Source: Chara braunii (lineage: Eukaryota > Streptophyta > Charophyceae > Charales > Characeae). Taken from it: DNA of 54,109 nucleotides. The stretch lies in NCBI GenBank assembly GCA_003427395.1, contig BFEA01000313.1, positions 1,656,781 to 1,710,889 of the forward strand, written 5' to 3'. The position numbers and the translations under genes were made by a program. Shown piece after piece: positions 34,600 to 45,468 of this stretch. The notes beneath the pieces are model-generated. The model saw nothing but the letters and a program-made list of their open reading frames with translations, made no database searches and was not told where the DNA came from. Position 1 is the stretch's first letter. Each line of letters opens with the position of its first letter.

Positions 34600-35770
34600 G
34601 TTCGTTAAACCTCTCAGTTCCTTTCCCTTTTAAGTCCCCCTCTCCTATGGCATATGATCAGACCCACCCTAATTAAAGGGTATACCTGACTTGCCTAAAT
34701 AACAGATAAGGTACGTACATCTGGACTGCCCTAACCCTTGGGTGTGCCCAACACAACATGAACTGTATACATAAAGCATATGACCAGACCGCCCTAACCC
34801 TAGGGTACGTCTGGCTTCTGCCTAACTAACAACATGAAGCATAGGACTGGGCTGCCCTAACCCTAGGGTGTGCCCAGTCTTCCCTAGACAAGGTTACATA
34901 TGGCATAACATTAGACCATCCCTACCCAGGGGTAGGCCTAACTTGCCTGAACATAAGCATGAACGACAAGAAGTTTGACTGCCCTAACCCTAGGGTACGT
35001 CCAACTTACGGCACATTGACGACAAAGGCATATCACTAGGTCGCCCTAACCCTAGGGTACGCCTAGTTACCATAACAGTTCAAGTTACATAAGGCAATGT
35101 GATTAGGCTGCCCTAACCCTAGGATGTGCCTGATCTGCCTAAACAAGTACAACGACCTTTGGCTAAGCCCCCCTAACCCTAGGGTACGCTTAGCCTCCAT
35201 AACAACAGTAAGATAGAAATGGACATAAATGTACTTGCACAAACTTTATGTCTTTCCTTCTCTAGTTAAGTAGTCGATCGGACCTTTCCAACAATTGGAA
35301 CTTTCGATCCTGCCTCACGTTTAGAAGGGAAAATAAAAACAAATTTATACTAACTCTCTGCTCCTTAATGTTATTACGAGCATATACCGCCCTGACCCGA
35401 GGGTACGTTCAGTCTGCCCAATTACCTTGTTTTTATTCTTCATCTATTTCCTTTTCTTCCTTAGTGACTTACTGACTGGTTTTCCCTACCCAGGGTCCCC
35501 GGTCTGTCAGAAGTATAAGTTCAAATAATATATGTATCAATTTTTATACTCTGGTTTGACCTATTAATTCATGGCTCATGGCTAAGCCGCCCTAACCCTA
35601 GGGTACGCTTAGTCTTATGCCTTTGTTCCCTTAGAAAAAACATGCACCTCAACTCATTAAAAGAAACACTAGGAATCTGAGCCTTCCCTACCCAGGGTGT
35701 CCGTCCTCCTGTTCAGAAACCCTCAAAGAAAACAGCGACTGATCCATCCTACCCGAGGTAGAACCAATTA
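34600..35770. repeat. Array of hairpin elements (B array)
   Basis: About ten units with the core GCCCTAACCCTAGGGTAYG, each flanked by self-complementary arms. Pairs include 34784-34789/34809-34814 (CCAGAC/GTCTGG), 34845-34852/34872-34879 (GACTGGGC/GCCCAGTC), 35035-35040/35062-35067, 35101-35108/35128-35135 (one G-U), 35161-35168/35188-35195 (GGCTAAGC/GCTTAGCC) and 35580-35587/35607-35614. Spacing is about 60-70 bp in the densest part. The core reads as telomere-like but has under two repeats. The array matches the A array in reverse orientation. Confidence 0.78.
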
Positions 35771-36012
35771 TGAAAGGGTCATTCACACAACCCAACAAAC
35801 ACTAATAAAACATAGCACTGAGCCCACATCCACTCGGAGGGGCTCAGCCTTGGGTTGACCCGGTCAAATCATGCAAAACTCCTTTTTCCCACCTTCCCCC
35901 AATTCCTTTGTCTTGATTCACTCAAAGATTATATGAACTCTCATATATATTTGTTTATTTAACCTTTTACAGAGCGTGTCCTGACATACATAACAAAATA
36001 AAAAGTAATAAT

Positions 36013-36166
36013 CTTTCATAGTTATATTCAGATACCCAAAGGAATAATAGTTAGGGGAAAAGATCACATGCGTTACACGAAACTTACACCTTTCATAGTT
36101 ATATTCAGATACCCAAAGGAATAATAGTTAGGGGAAAAGATCACATGCGCTAGACGAAACTTATAC
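36013..36166. repeat. 77-bp tandem duplication
   Basis: Two adjacent near-identical copies (36013-36089, 36090-36166) differ at only a few bases near their ends, so the duplication is recent or the sequence was assembled twice. Confidence 0.92.
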
Positions 36167-38309
36167 CTGAAGTTCCCGGCCTCCAGAACCCCGCCTGGGC
36201 TCCGACAGAGCTCCCGCAATTGGTGGGTGAACCTCCCACAAGGTCTTGCTGCGGTCCTCCGGGTTGCAATCCCGCCTGCCTCCTTCCTCTCGTAACCTCA
36301 GACTAGACTTAGGGTAAAAAGGATAGAAGGAGATAGGTTAGACTCTCGAGATCCAAGGGTGAGACAACTCAACTCACAATGAGAGGGCCTGGAAATCTGG
36401 ATGCGCCTGAGGGCCCAGCAATGGCAGCTAAAAAATGTGGTGAAACTGATTGCACTGTAGCCGAATCGCAAGTGGCAACCTCCTGACAGTCCCCCAATTT
36501 GCTGCAGTATCCCACTAGAAGTGTCAGGTTACTCCTTCATCCTTGTAATGCCGCTTCCTTAGGTCAACTTGTCGCTACGCAGCCTAGAAGTTTGCGTTCA
36601 AATACAACACACCCCTCGCACTATTTTCGAAACTTGGGGCAAAATGTAGTGAAGACTTAAAATGAAGTGTTGCGCGTGCAACAGTTGTGCTCAGCATTGG
36701 TACTTTCGAAAACGAAAGCAATCGTGAAATAGATCAATAACAGTCGTAGCCCGCTATTGTCGAAGATAACAACGAAACCGCCAAACGCACGACAAGTGCA
36801 CTCCGCAGTAGCAGCAGTAATAAGCTCGAAGTATTCTCAGTTTATCAGTCCTAGCTTAAACCACTCACTCACCAACCAAGAACGAGCCTGTATGTCTGTA
36901 TCATGTGTGCTAAAAAACGGTCACTCTCGTAACTGGCCTGACCAAAACACACCTCGCCTGTCTGTTCCCATAGTCTTCCTTTCCTCCACCTCGTGGCTCA
37001 ACGCTGAGACTGCAACTACTACACAACCTAATAGCCTATGAATTGACAATGCATATCGTTGGCATCAACAACAGCAACCGAAATGCATGAAGACGTCTTA
37101 CTTGTAAACCTCCACCTAGACCAGGTACGTGCCTACACCTCATTATACTTCCTTCCCTCTCCCCTGTTACCTACCGCTGCTTGACGCACCTGCCCGACAC
37201 CTCGCCCAGGTTCGTGCTCTTTCACCAACGCCTGTGGGAGAGACGCAATCACCGCGGATGCTCAGCATTATTGCAACAACCGAGAGCGGACGAAGGACCA
37301 AGATTCAAGGAAGACAATGGTCGCGGTATGAAAAAGAAGACCGCGGCCTACCACGATGGCGCGAAGAGTATTACAAATGCGATGGGCGGCTTGAAGCACA
37401 CATTTGTGAGCCTCGCTCCTCTCCTTACAAAAAGGTGCACTATGAGAATGAATCTCCTGCCATAACACGGGAGAATACATTTGTTTTTCAGCCTTGCGCG
37501 CAAAGAGATAATAAGAGGCTACTTCCATAAGTAGGATTGAGCAAAAATCTGAATGACTCTTCTTCAAGAACATAGAAAAATACACTGCTTTCTTAACGCG
37601 AGCCCTTTCTCCCTTTACCTCACCTCAGTGACCATCTCTTTCATCTCGTTGATGCCAACGTAGTGCCTGCCAGCGACATACCTGGTGGCAGGTGAGCCTG
37701 TCTCTTGTCCGTAAAGCAAAGGGTGAGGCAGTCGACGACCCGCACAGTGCACTTAGCACAGATGGCCACCCGGATCGACATGGTTACTAGGACGACATGG
37801 AGCATGACGAATGGGGCCTGGTAAAAAAACAAAGACGATCACGCCCGCGAACAACTGCAGTCCGGTTCCTCTGCTCACTAGTTGAGCAAAATGGGAATGA
37901 ACCGTCCTCTTAAGAATGGGAAGGTACATCTGCTCCCCTCACCCACACTCAGCGCAACTTTGCACTCCTGTATCAACGAAACCGTCCATTATTTTCCAAA
38001 TCTAAACCAATATTCAGATTCGCCCGGTCTCAAAATCTCTAAGTCGTATTTTCCCTTACCCGATCTCATCAAGAATCAGGTGAGTTTTACGTCTTCCGCT
38101 TCCTCCATATCTCCTCTTCTCTGCCTCTCTCTAACGATCTTCCCGCTCTTCCCTCTTTCTCCCACTGTGTCGGTCTTCTTTTCTCTTCATGTATCTGGGC
38201 CGAATCCCGACCAGCTTCAAACAGTTTCCTCCCTCACCGTGCACTTTGACACTGTAGTTCTACTCTTCAGTGCATCCCACACCGCAATTTCTTCGAGGTA
38301 AGCGTCTGT

Positions 38310-38328
38310 TCTCTCTCTCTCTCTCTCT
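38310..38328. repeat. (CT)n microsatellite
   Basis: About nine CT units in a pyrimidine-rich stretch just after an AGGTAAG word. Confidence 0.9.
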
Positions 38329-39489
38329 GTGGCGCCTCCCTTCCTTCACACACGTATGCACCTGGCCAACACCCTGGTCAGGTTCATGCACTACCTACAA
38401 CGTTCGTGCAAGGTAGGCAACTGTCGAAAACTTCCGACACCACCATGACGCAGGCGAGCATCACGACAACTTTGACGATGACCACCACGATGAGCTATGT
38501 TGGATCGAGACGACGAGCAACCTCTCAGTGAGCAGCATCTTCACAACAACCCCAACGACCTTGAGGAGACGACGAGCATCATGGTCGATTATGATGGCGA
38601 CCTCAACCAATCAAGTTGGGATTGGAACTACCACCACGAGGAGAGGCGCTCGTTTGTCCCCACTTTGCCCTTGCCTACACCCAACGCTGGCCTCACTCCA
38701 CTTCCCTCGATTAGGATGAGCAACGCACCAGCCAACAGGTGAGTCTCCAACCCCGTGGCTGCCTCACGCTACCTCCATCAATAGTACGAGCAACGCACCG
38801 CCCAGAAGGTAAGTCTCCAACCTCACGACTTACACTGCTACCATCGATCAGATGTGCAAAATCAGAATGAATCTTCCTTTAGAACGCGGAAGAATGCATT
38901 GTCGTTCCTCCTGGGCGTAGCCTTCAGCACCGAGCCTGGCCAAACCACCAACTTATAGGCAAAACTAGTACCGCCATGCTGCTCGCATCGCCCGGAAACC
39001 TCCATTTCAAGTCTTCACTTGCCCGTTTTCGTTGAGAAACGGGCGAGATCTGCCTTTTTCAAAACGGCCATATCCAGCATCCCGTCACCTCCGCGCACTA
39101 TTTTTCTTGTTTTCCTCCCCTTCCACTAGTTCTTTCCTCAATCTAACAACACCACCTGGTTCGCCCTGCCTCAAAACCCCTGATTATCACCTTCCCCTGA
39201 CAAATTCCGTTAAGAAACAAGCACGTTGTAGTCTTTTTCTCTGCCATAATTTCTAGCCTCGACGTTATTTTCTCCCTTCTCCTTCGAACGTACCTTGTGC
39301 GAAACCGCGTCCAGGTTCATTCCTCTTTTTTCTTGTTGTTTCTGCTGCGTCCCTTCTCGTGGTGCTGCGCTCTCCTGCACTATCTTTCTCTTCTCTAATC
39401 CTTCCTCTTTCTCCTCCTATACTATCACCCTCCCACTAGTCTGCGCTGCCTCACCTTCTCGAATGACACTCACCATAGCAAGCGAAGAG

Positions 39490-39578
39490 AGAGTTCGACC
39501 TTATGCGAGTCAGCCTTGTGCAGGGGCCAAGTTAATCTTCTCTGTATCGTTCCAATTTTAACAGATGTCCCAAAGGAC
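39490..39578 (-). pseudogene. U6 spliceosomal snRNA-like sequence (probable pseudogene)
   Basis: The minus strand starts GTCCTTTGGGACATCTGTTA and continues AAATTGGAACGATACAGAGA and AGATTAACTTGGCCCCTGCA, which follows U6 snRNA closely from the 5' hairpin through the ACAGAGA box into the internal stem-loop. The AGC triad after the ACAGAGA region reads AAC, and the 3' part drifts and lacks a T-run terminator. I see no upstream sequence element or TATA box at 39600-39650. A retroposed or decayed copy is most likely. Confidence 0.82.
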
Positions 39579-39773
39579 TACGCCCAAGCTCTGGCCCTGG
39601 GATACCAGCATCGGGCTTGCCTGTCCCAGGCCATTCAAAACTGCAGCACTTTTCTCATCCGCTCCCCGTGAACTTGGAACTCAGGTCTGTATTTCAACAG
39701 CTCGTGGGTGTATCCACTGAACTAGGCTCTCGGTCACAGCCGGTCCCAGAGACCGGTGTCGGACCGCGTCCCA

Positions 39774-39843
39774 GAAAAAAAAGGACAAGCAAAGAAAAGA
39801 AAAAAAATAAGAATAAAAAAAAAAGAATAATTAAAATTTTTGA
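39774..39843. repeat. A-rich low-complexity tract
   Basis: AAAG/AAAAT-type sequence, about 75% A, ending in AATTTTTGAAAAG. Confidence 0.9.
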
Positions 39844-40011
39844 AAAGATAGGAGAAACGAGAGAAGGGGAGGAGGACCGCTGGTACTTGGTCCTCGGTCC
39901 TTCCTAACAGGCCCGCAATCGAAAACCCCTCGCAAAACTAAGGCAGATAGTCCCGCGGGACCCTCAACCCCTCAGTTCACCTCCAAAGTGCGCTCCTCCG
40001 CTCCTCCGCTG

Positions 40012-40085
40012 CTGGCTGCTGGCTTCGATCCCGGGATCCATATGGTGAAAGTCCAAAGTCGTAACCTAGAGGGCTAAGCCCAAGC
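40012..40085 (-). other. tRNA-Glu-like remnant
   Basis: On the minus strand, CTCTAGGTTA resembles a D-arm, GGACTTTCACC an anticodon loop with TTC (as in tRNA-Glu), and CCCGGGATCGAAGCC a T-arm. Stems are imperfect and no acceptor closes, so it is a pseudogene or a tRNA-derived SINE fragment. Confidence 0.35.
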
Positions 40086-41004
40086 CTGAACTGGCTGTGC
40101 GTCGACCTGTATATAAACGGCAGTTGCAGCCGGCCTGGGCCTGCAGATGGTGCACCAAGGCCATCTTTTGGCTTACAGTGTGCGTCCCATGGGCCCGCAC
40201 GCGCGTGTTTGCCGCTCTAGAGGGCAAGACTTTTCTCGGCTTGTCACGTGTACTGCCTCACCATGTTCTGGTTACGGCCCGGGCTCTCCTATCCTGCCAT
40301 ACTCATCAAAGGGTTGCCCGGTTATCGCCTTAGGGTCAGAAAGACCCCGGCTCTTACTCATACCGTACTTGGCCCGTGCCATCCTAGCTAGAGGTTTGTC
40401 ACGGCTTCTACTGCCGACAACACACAGGCAGGCATGTACTCGTGCACTCCACTATGCGGCCCCAAAAGTGTCAGTCTCCAGTAAATCAGACACAATCCTC
40501 CTCCAGTCGCAGTCTAAACTGGTCAACTCTGCGCTGCCCGTAACTTCGTCCGTGCGCGCGAGGTTGGGCTTGCGCGACTTTACCCAAGATTCTAACTTAG
40601 TACTAACTTGCTCTACCGGCGTTTCATAGTTTACATTGATCAATTATTTGGTCAAGCTAACGCGTGCCCACAAAGTGCACGCTCACACACTCTCTAATCA
40701 ACTCAAAGTGCGTGTCACTCCCAATCCCCGAGAATTGGTTGTGGTCGCACAGAAATGGGACACGCCCTTAGATATCGTCAAGGAGCGTATTTCCTATAAG
40801 TTGCAAAAATGTGCCCAAATACCCTTGTAATTGTATTCGGGCCGACAATTTTTCGGACCTTATTAAGCGACGTCCCCGTCACGTCGCGCAATCAAGAGCT
40901 AGAAGCAATAAAAAATCCCAGCTGCTGACGAGGAATTAACCAATCCGACTAACCGGCTCGACTCCGTGTGAGGTATTCTAATCAATCTGCTCCCGTCACG
41001 GCGT

Positions 41005-41063
41005 TCCACTGCCAGGGTTCCAACCTGGGTCTCCCATGTCCTGGCCTCGGAGTTAAGGGATAC
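41005..41063 (-). other. tRNA-like remnant with intact T-arm
   Basis: On the minus strand CCAGG-TTGGAAC-CCTGG forms a perfect 5-bp T-stem with a 7-base loop, preceded by GGGAGACC and TTAACTCCGAGG. The rest of a cloverleaf cannot be drawn with confidence. Confidence 0.35.
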
Positions 41064-42420
41064 TTTGTTCCGTACTACAGCGTAATACCCGTTCCCAGGT
41101 AGTAGGTTGATAGTCCTCTCCCTTTGTCGTAGACATCTGCCGATTCATCGTTGGGTGTCCTGCTTAGTCATCGTCCTGCGTACAGGGTAATAACTTAGGA
41201 CACGGGCCCCAACCGAGACCTCTTTCAAATACGGGGCACCTTTAGTCCCGAAATGGTAATGTTTACCATTTGAAATATCCAATCATAATGAACTCCCATC
41301 CTGGAGTCTAACACATGTGGTTTTAGGTCTCCATCTTGGCCCACCGCAGAACGGTCGATCACGGCGAATCCACGGCCCATCGCGTTGTTATGTAGCGATG
41401 GTGCCCTTGTTGGTTGCGCAACGATAAGCAGTTCTTCCTATCTTGGTACCCCGAAGGGTCCCGACTCTTGACTTAATCGACCCCAATGACTTTCCCTCTA
41501 GCTAAGCCTCTCCGGGCCGCCGACCCTTCCAGACTTAACCTTTGGTGAGCCATGGTCCCGCAGCGAGGTTGTGCCGGTCAGCGGCCCTCGCTGGGAGTTA
41601 GGTTCTACAGTTCCAGCGATGCTAAGTATAGCCCCTTAGCCCGACCTCACAAAATATGTCCCTTAGACTGACTTCATTGTGGTCTGGCACTTTCTTCCAA
41701 AAAGCCTTTAGAACAATCAAAGGATCACATACCAACTGCTCACGGGACTACATGAAGGGATAGTGCCTTCTTCAACATTCCACCAATTTCCTCAGTAAAT
41801 CCACAAGGTCGTGCCTCCCTTACTTTGATCAGAGTAGGTAAGGTCACACGTCTTTAGAGACATCTCTCAAAATATCTTCCAGAATTCCATCATAATTGCT
41901 AGAAGTTTCCATCCATAATTCTCACATAATTTTTGGCCTTTCCTCGTCGGACTTGCATACACACAAAAAATTCTTATCGTTATAACATCTCATTTGAGTG
42001 CTCTCACAAATTTCATCTTTTTAAGAAAGTCCAATCGGCCATTGGCTTTCTTCTTTCTTTTCTAAGTCTTACAGAAGACATAACTTTTAATTGCGACCTT
42101 TCCATTCATCATCACTCCATCTTTACAAAATACATCATGTCATCTCTTCCTCGAAAACCTAAGGAGCACTCTCTTTCACTGTCTATTGGTTTTCACTTGT
42201 CATTGAGACAGGGATGCGCAAGTACAATGAAAGACTGTGCAGATCGGTTCATTTCACAATATTCATTTTATCATACCATCATTCATATGGGCAAGTCCAC
42301 AAAACTGAGAGTGAGTGTGACACACCACACAAAAAAAGGAACAAGGTTTGAGACTCGCATATGTACACAGGATGTGGGGCTTTGCAATAAGCAAAGGCTC
42401 CTGTCCTTATCGAAGAGCCA

Positions 42421-42518
42421 AAGTATCGTACAATGAGTTCAAGTATCCAACCATGAATCACAACATCCAACAAAGAATCAAGGTATCCAACCAAGAGTCA
42501 AAGTATCCGAAAATCGAC
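42421..42518. repeat. 20-bp minisatellite, about five units
   Basis: Units of the form AAGTATCCAACCAAGAATCA repeat at about 20-21 bp with scattered changes. Confidence 0.8.
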
Positions 42519-42869
42519 CGTCACTCCACACCTCATATCACTCACACATGAATGTCACTCCACTCTGGATGAAAAGGGAATCGCAACTCGCCCAAAAACA
42601 CTATAAAAAACACTCCACACCATACTAAAGAAAAGGAAAAGAAAAAGAAAAATAGTCAGAATCACACTCAGTGTTATCCTATGTACAACTAAACTTAAAA
42701 AGTCTATAATGCGAAAGTAAACATCTCATTACTGGCTCAACTCACTAATGTACATGGGTCCGATCTAATCCTCCATGTGTCCTCCTATATATAAGCAACC
42801 ATCAGCCAGAGTGTCAGACATGTTCTGCCCGTACTAGACCTAGACTTTTCCGGACCTTATAAGTGAACC
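42519..42869. other. Possible LTR start beyond the Gag-like frame
   Basis: On the minus strand, 50 bases after the Gag-like stop, TGTCTGACAC begins at 42820 and a TTATATATAG box follows near 42790. This would suit the start and promoter of an LTR, but no second copy in the window confirms it. Confidence 0.25.
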
Positions 42870-45200
42870 CTACTCCTGATCACTCATGGCCTCTTGCAGC
42901 TGCCTATACAACTGCGCCCGAATCCCATCACGAGTCTTCAGGATCAAGTTTCCATTCCTGTCCCTTCGTACCCCAGATGAATCCCAAGCAAACAAGCCAT
43001 GCGCCTCATCCTTGAGGCTCTTGGGGCACTAGGTGCTTGCCTCTCTTGCAGTAGAAGCACCTTCCAACCTTCTTCTGCTCCATCTTGTCTCCTCCTTGTG
43101 AGGGCACAGATGAGGGGGTTGTCATAACCTTACTTGTGACCTCCTGTTGTGGAACCTCTGGGGGAGTGGGATATGCTGCTCTGTCATGTGTCTGCGCCAC
43201 CTGCTCACCGACTCGCCCTTCTGGCCCAGAACCAGTGGCCCAAGACCCCGATGCATCCTCCAGACCTGCAACAAGAGGCATATCCTGAGGTGTGGTGGAC
43301 TCCTGACAAACCTTCAGATCCCCTCTCAACTCAGCCTCAACTATGGCCTGACCCAGACTCTCCTGAATCCCCTGCTGTCCCACAGTCTCTCCCTGAGTCA
43401 TAGGTGGAACTGCTTCAATCCTCATGGCCTCAGCTGGTGGCCTCTCCTCTGGTTTCGCTGGCTCCGGCCCAAGTGTCAGGCTAGTCGGCATCCTCCATTC
43501 AAACTCTTCATCCTCTGAATCCTTCCCCGCTAGTGCCTTTCGTGGTTCCAACATCTCTTTATCTATCAGGGGGATCTCCTCATCTTTCTGCTGGTCCGCC
43601 TTCTCTTTTTCCTACTGGCATTTGAAGGCTTCTTTTGCAGGCTGTCTCCTGATCTCAAACCCCTGGACCTCTGTCCAATCCACCACTGCAGTAGGAGCCT
43701 GTTATGCATACCTGGCCTCCAGGTCCTTTATCCTCTTTTCCCACTCAGCTTCCTTTGCCTGGAAGGAGACTTGTTGTGCCTGTAGATAGGCCCTCAAAAC
43801 GTCATTGACCTTGTTAAAGGTCTGGTTGACTTGCCTGATGGCCTCGTTCTTAGCCCAGACCTCCACCATCTCTGCCTTCACTGCCTCCACCTCCTTGCTT
43901 TGCCTTTCCAGCTCCTTCTTGAGGGTGTCAATCTCTCTCTCCCAGTCCACCCTCTGGCCATAGGCTTTCTGTGCCACCTTCGTCAATCTTTCCCCAACCT
44001 TCTGATCTGAGGCCTTGGCTGCTGCAAGACCCTCCTTCATAAGGCCCCTCAGGCTAAGCAAGTTTGTAGAGACTAACTGAACCCCCATCTCCTGATGATG
44101 CTCTCTAGGCCTTCTTGCAGCCTCCATCAGTTTGTCAAAGCTGGCCCAAACCTCTGTAAGTAGGGGAAGATCCTCCTTCTGAGTGCAAACGCCCTCTCCT
44201 TTCCTGTTCTTCAACTCCACAGGCTGCTCTCCCTGTTGCCTCTTTTCATTCAGCTCTGCCAAGTTCTTCAACCTGAGCTAGACTCTGATCTCTTTCTCCC
44301 TTGCTGCTCTCTCACTCCTGTCCACCTCCTTCTCCTTGGCAGACTGTTCCTCCTCGCGCTCCTGCATCTATGGCTCATGGTGCATAGGCTCAATCTCTGG
44401 CACAGAATGGTCTTCATCCATCTGAGCAGGTTGAGGAGGTGCACTTGAACCACCTGATGCTCCTCCCCTCTGAGTCCTCTCATCAGGCTGCTCCTCCCTC
44501 CTCTCATATCTATGAGGCCTATGCTCCTTCCTCTCATCCTCCTTCTGAGCACCAGATGTCATACCATGTTCAAAGGTCTTCTTCTCAGCTGCCTCTGGCT
44601 CCTTCCTTTTCTTTTCCATACTCCTTTCATCTGCCTGACGCGCTGGAGTATAGTAGTTCCATAGCAACTTCTTGCAGTGGCCCCAGTTCGTAGCAGGTGC
44701 CACAATAGATCTGACAAAGGATCTGATGTGCCGCCTTACATACAGAAGGAAGCTCCCCATCCTCTGCTCCCCTGTGACATTGAGGCCATCTGCATATCGA
44801 TCATAAGCCCATATGAATTCCCCCAGATTAGTAGAGTCAAATCGAATGGGCCGTCCATCTCTTCCCACTGAGTCAAATCGAATGGGCCGTCCATCTCTTC
44901 CCACTGAAGATGGGTGCAAGCCCTCCATCTTCCTCTCAAAAGCCTGCCACGTTAGTGACTCTCGGACAAGGAGGGCAATCGGGTCTACCCACTCGCCTGC
45001 GCCTCGCACCTCCCTTAACATCCTGGTCCCATCCCATCCAAACTCCTGCGCATGCCTCTCGAACTCAAACAAGAACAGCTCAATATTCCCTCCCCGGAAA
45101 AGTGGAGGCATGTCCTCTCTCCTGGTCCTTATCTGCGTCCTCTGTCTGGTCACCCCCAAAGGGGTTTCCACTGACCCTGCCCTTCCCCTCCTTCTTGGCA
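42870..45200 (-). pseudogene. Second Gag-like reading frame downstream of family 3 integrase
   Basis: One minus-strand frame from ATG 45200 (MPRRRGRAGS) contains a capsid-like block (PPLFRGGNIELFLFEFERHA...), a charged region, a long coiled coil (about 44000-43720), a Pro/Glu-rich stretch, then a zinc knuckle CFYCKRGKH near 43050 whose last Cys is only reached after a one-base frameshift. The tail (CPKSLKDEAHGLFAWDSSG...) ends at TAG 42870. Internal stops near 44368, 44275, 43702 and 43615 are TAG or TAA and mostly fit CAG/CAA decay. The ATG is preceded by an acceptor-like TTTGTTGTGCAG. It lies 270 bp after the integrase stop on the same strand, with no LTR between that I can recognise. It could be a third ORF or an adjacent truncated element. 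Confidence 0.7.
44834..44905 (-). repeat. 36-bp in-frame tandem duplication
   Basis: Units 44834-44869 and 44870-44905 are identical and add 12 residues (SVGRDGRPIRFD twice) to the capsid-like block. Confidence 0.93.
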
Positions 45201-45320
45201 TGGCTGCCCCAAATGGTGTCAAGCCTGCACAACAAAGAAGAGACAAACAAGAGCACACAGAGGGTAAGCAGGTCTAGACAAAATACAACAGGAGATAGAC
45301 ATAGCCCTCCCCCAACTATC

Positions 45321-45363
45321 TACATATATGTATATATATATATATATACATACATATATATAC
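45321..45363. repeat. (TA)n imperfect microsatellite
   Basis: TA-rich run with TG/CA interruptions, between integrase and the Gag-like frame. A GGGGGAGGG purine run lies on the minus strand just beyond it (about 45308-45316). Confidence 0.9.
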
Positions 45364-45468
45364 GAGTCTATCCCAAAGCCATAACCTATCATATCATTCT
45401 ACTTAGGATAAAATCTATACAACTTACTTATGCTAATATTCCTATCTAAAGTACTCAAAAGGGTGACT

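Larger units (their letters stand above)
31561..38960 (+). repeat. Long non-coding repeat, copy B
   Basis: Starts TGTCGAGCGCATCGG immediately after a family 1 RT codon and runs as the reverse complement of copy A (440-5732). Blocks are matched as listed for copy A, at least to the GAGCAAAAT...GAATGAATCT block, which occurs near 490-540 in A and near 38858 in B. B is longer because of an expanded hairpin array (34600-35770), an internal duplication (32115-32330 resembles 32850-33010) and repeated pyrimidine-rich units (37100-39500). I find no gene. The downstream limit is approximate. Confidence 0.65.
39580..42417. other. No gene seen; A-rich tract and tRNA-like remnants
   Basis: No supported coding frame on either strand. 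It contains an A-rich low-complexity run (39774-39843) and two tRNA-like remnants described separately. The end towards 42000 is AT-rich without features that I can name. Confidence 0.5.

Noticed and set aside
34700-35600. Interstitial telomere repeat (CCCTAACCCTA)
   Set aside because: Each site has fewer than two telomere-like repeats and always the same hairpin core with paired arms, so it is the hairpin family and not telomere sequence.
37882-38301. Coding exon of 139 codons
   Set aside because: The translation is Ser/Pro/Leu-rich from pyrimidine-rich DNA, and the sequence belongs to the degenerate repeats of copy B; no family is recognised.
40147-40629. 160-codon open frame as a host gene
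   Set aside because: No recognisable domain, overlapping frames are similarly open, and it lies next to tRNA-like remnants.
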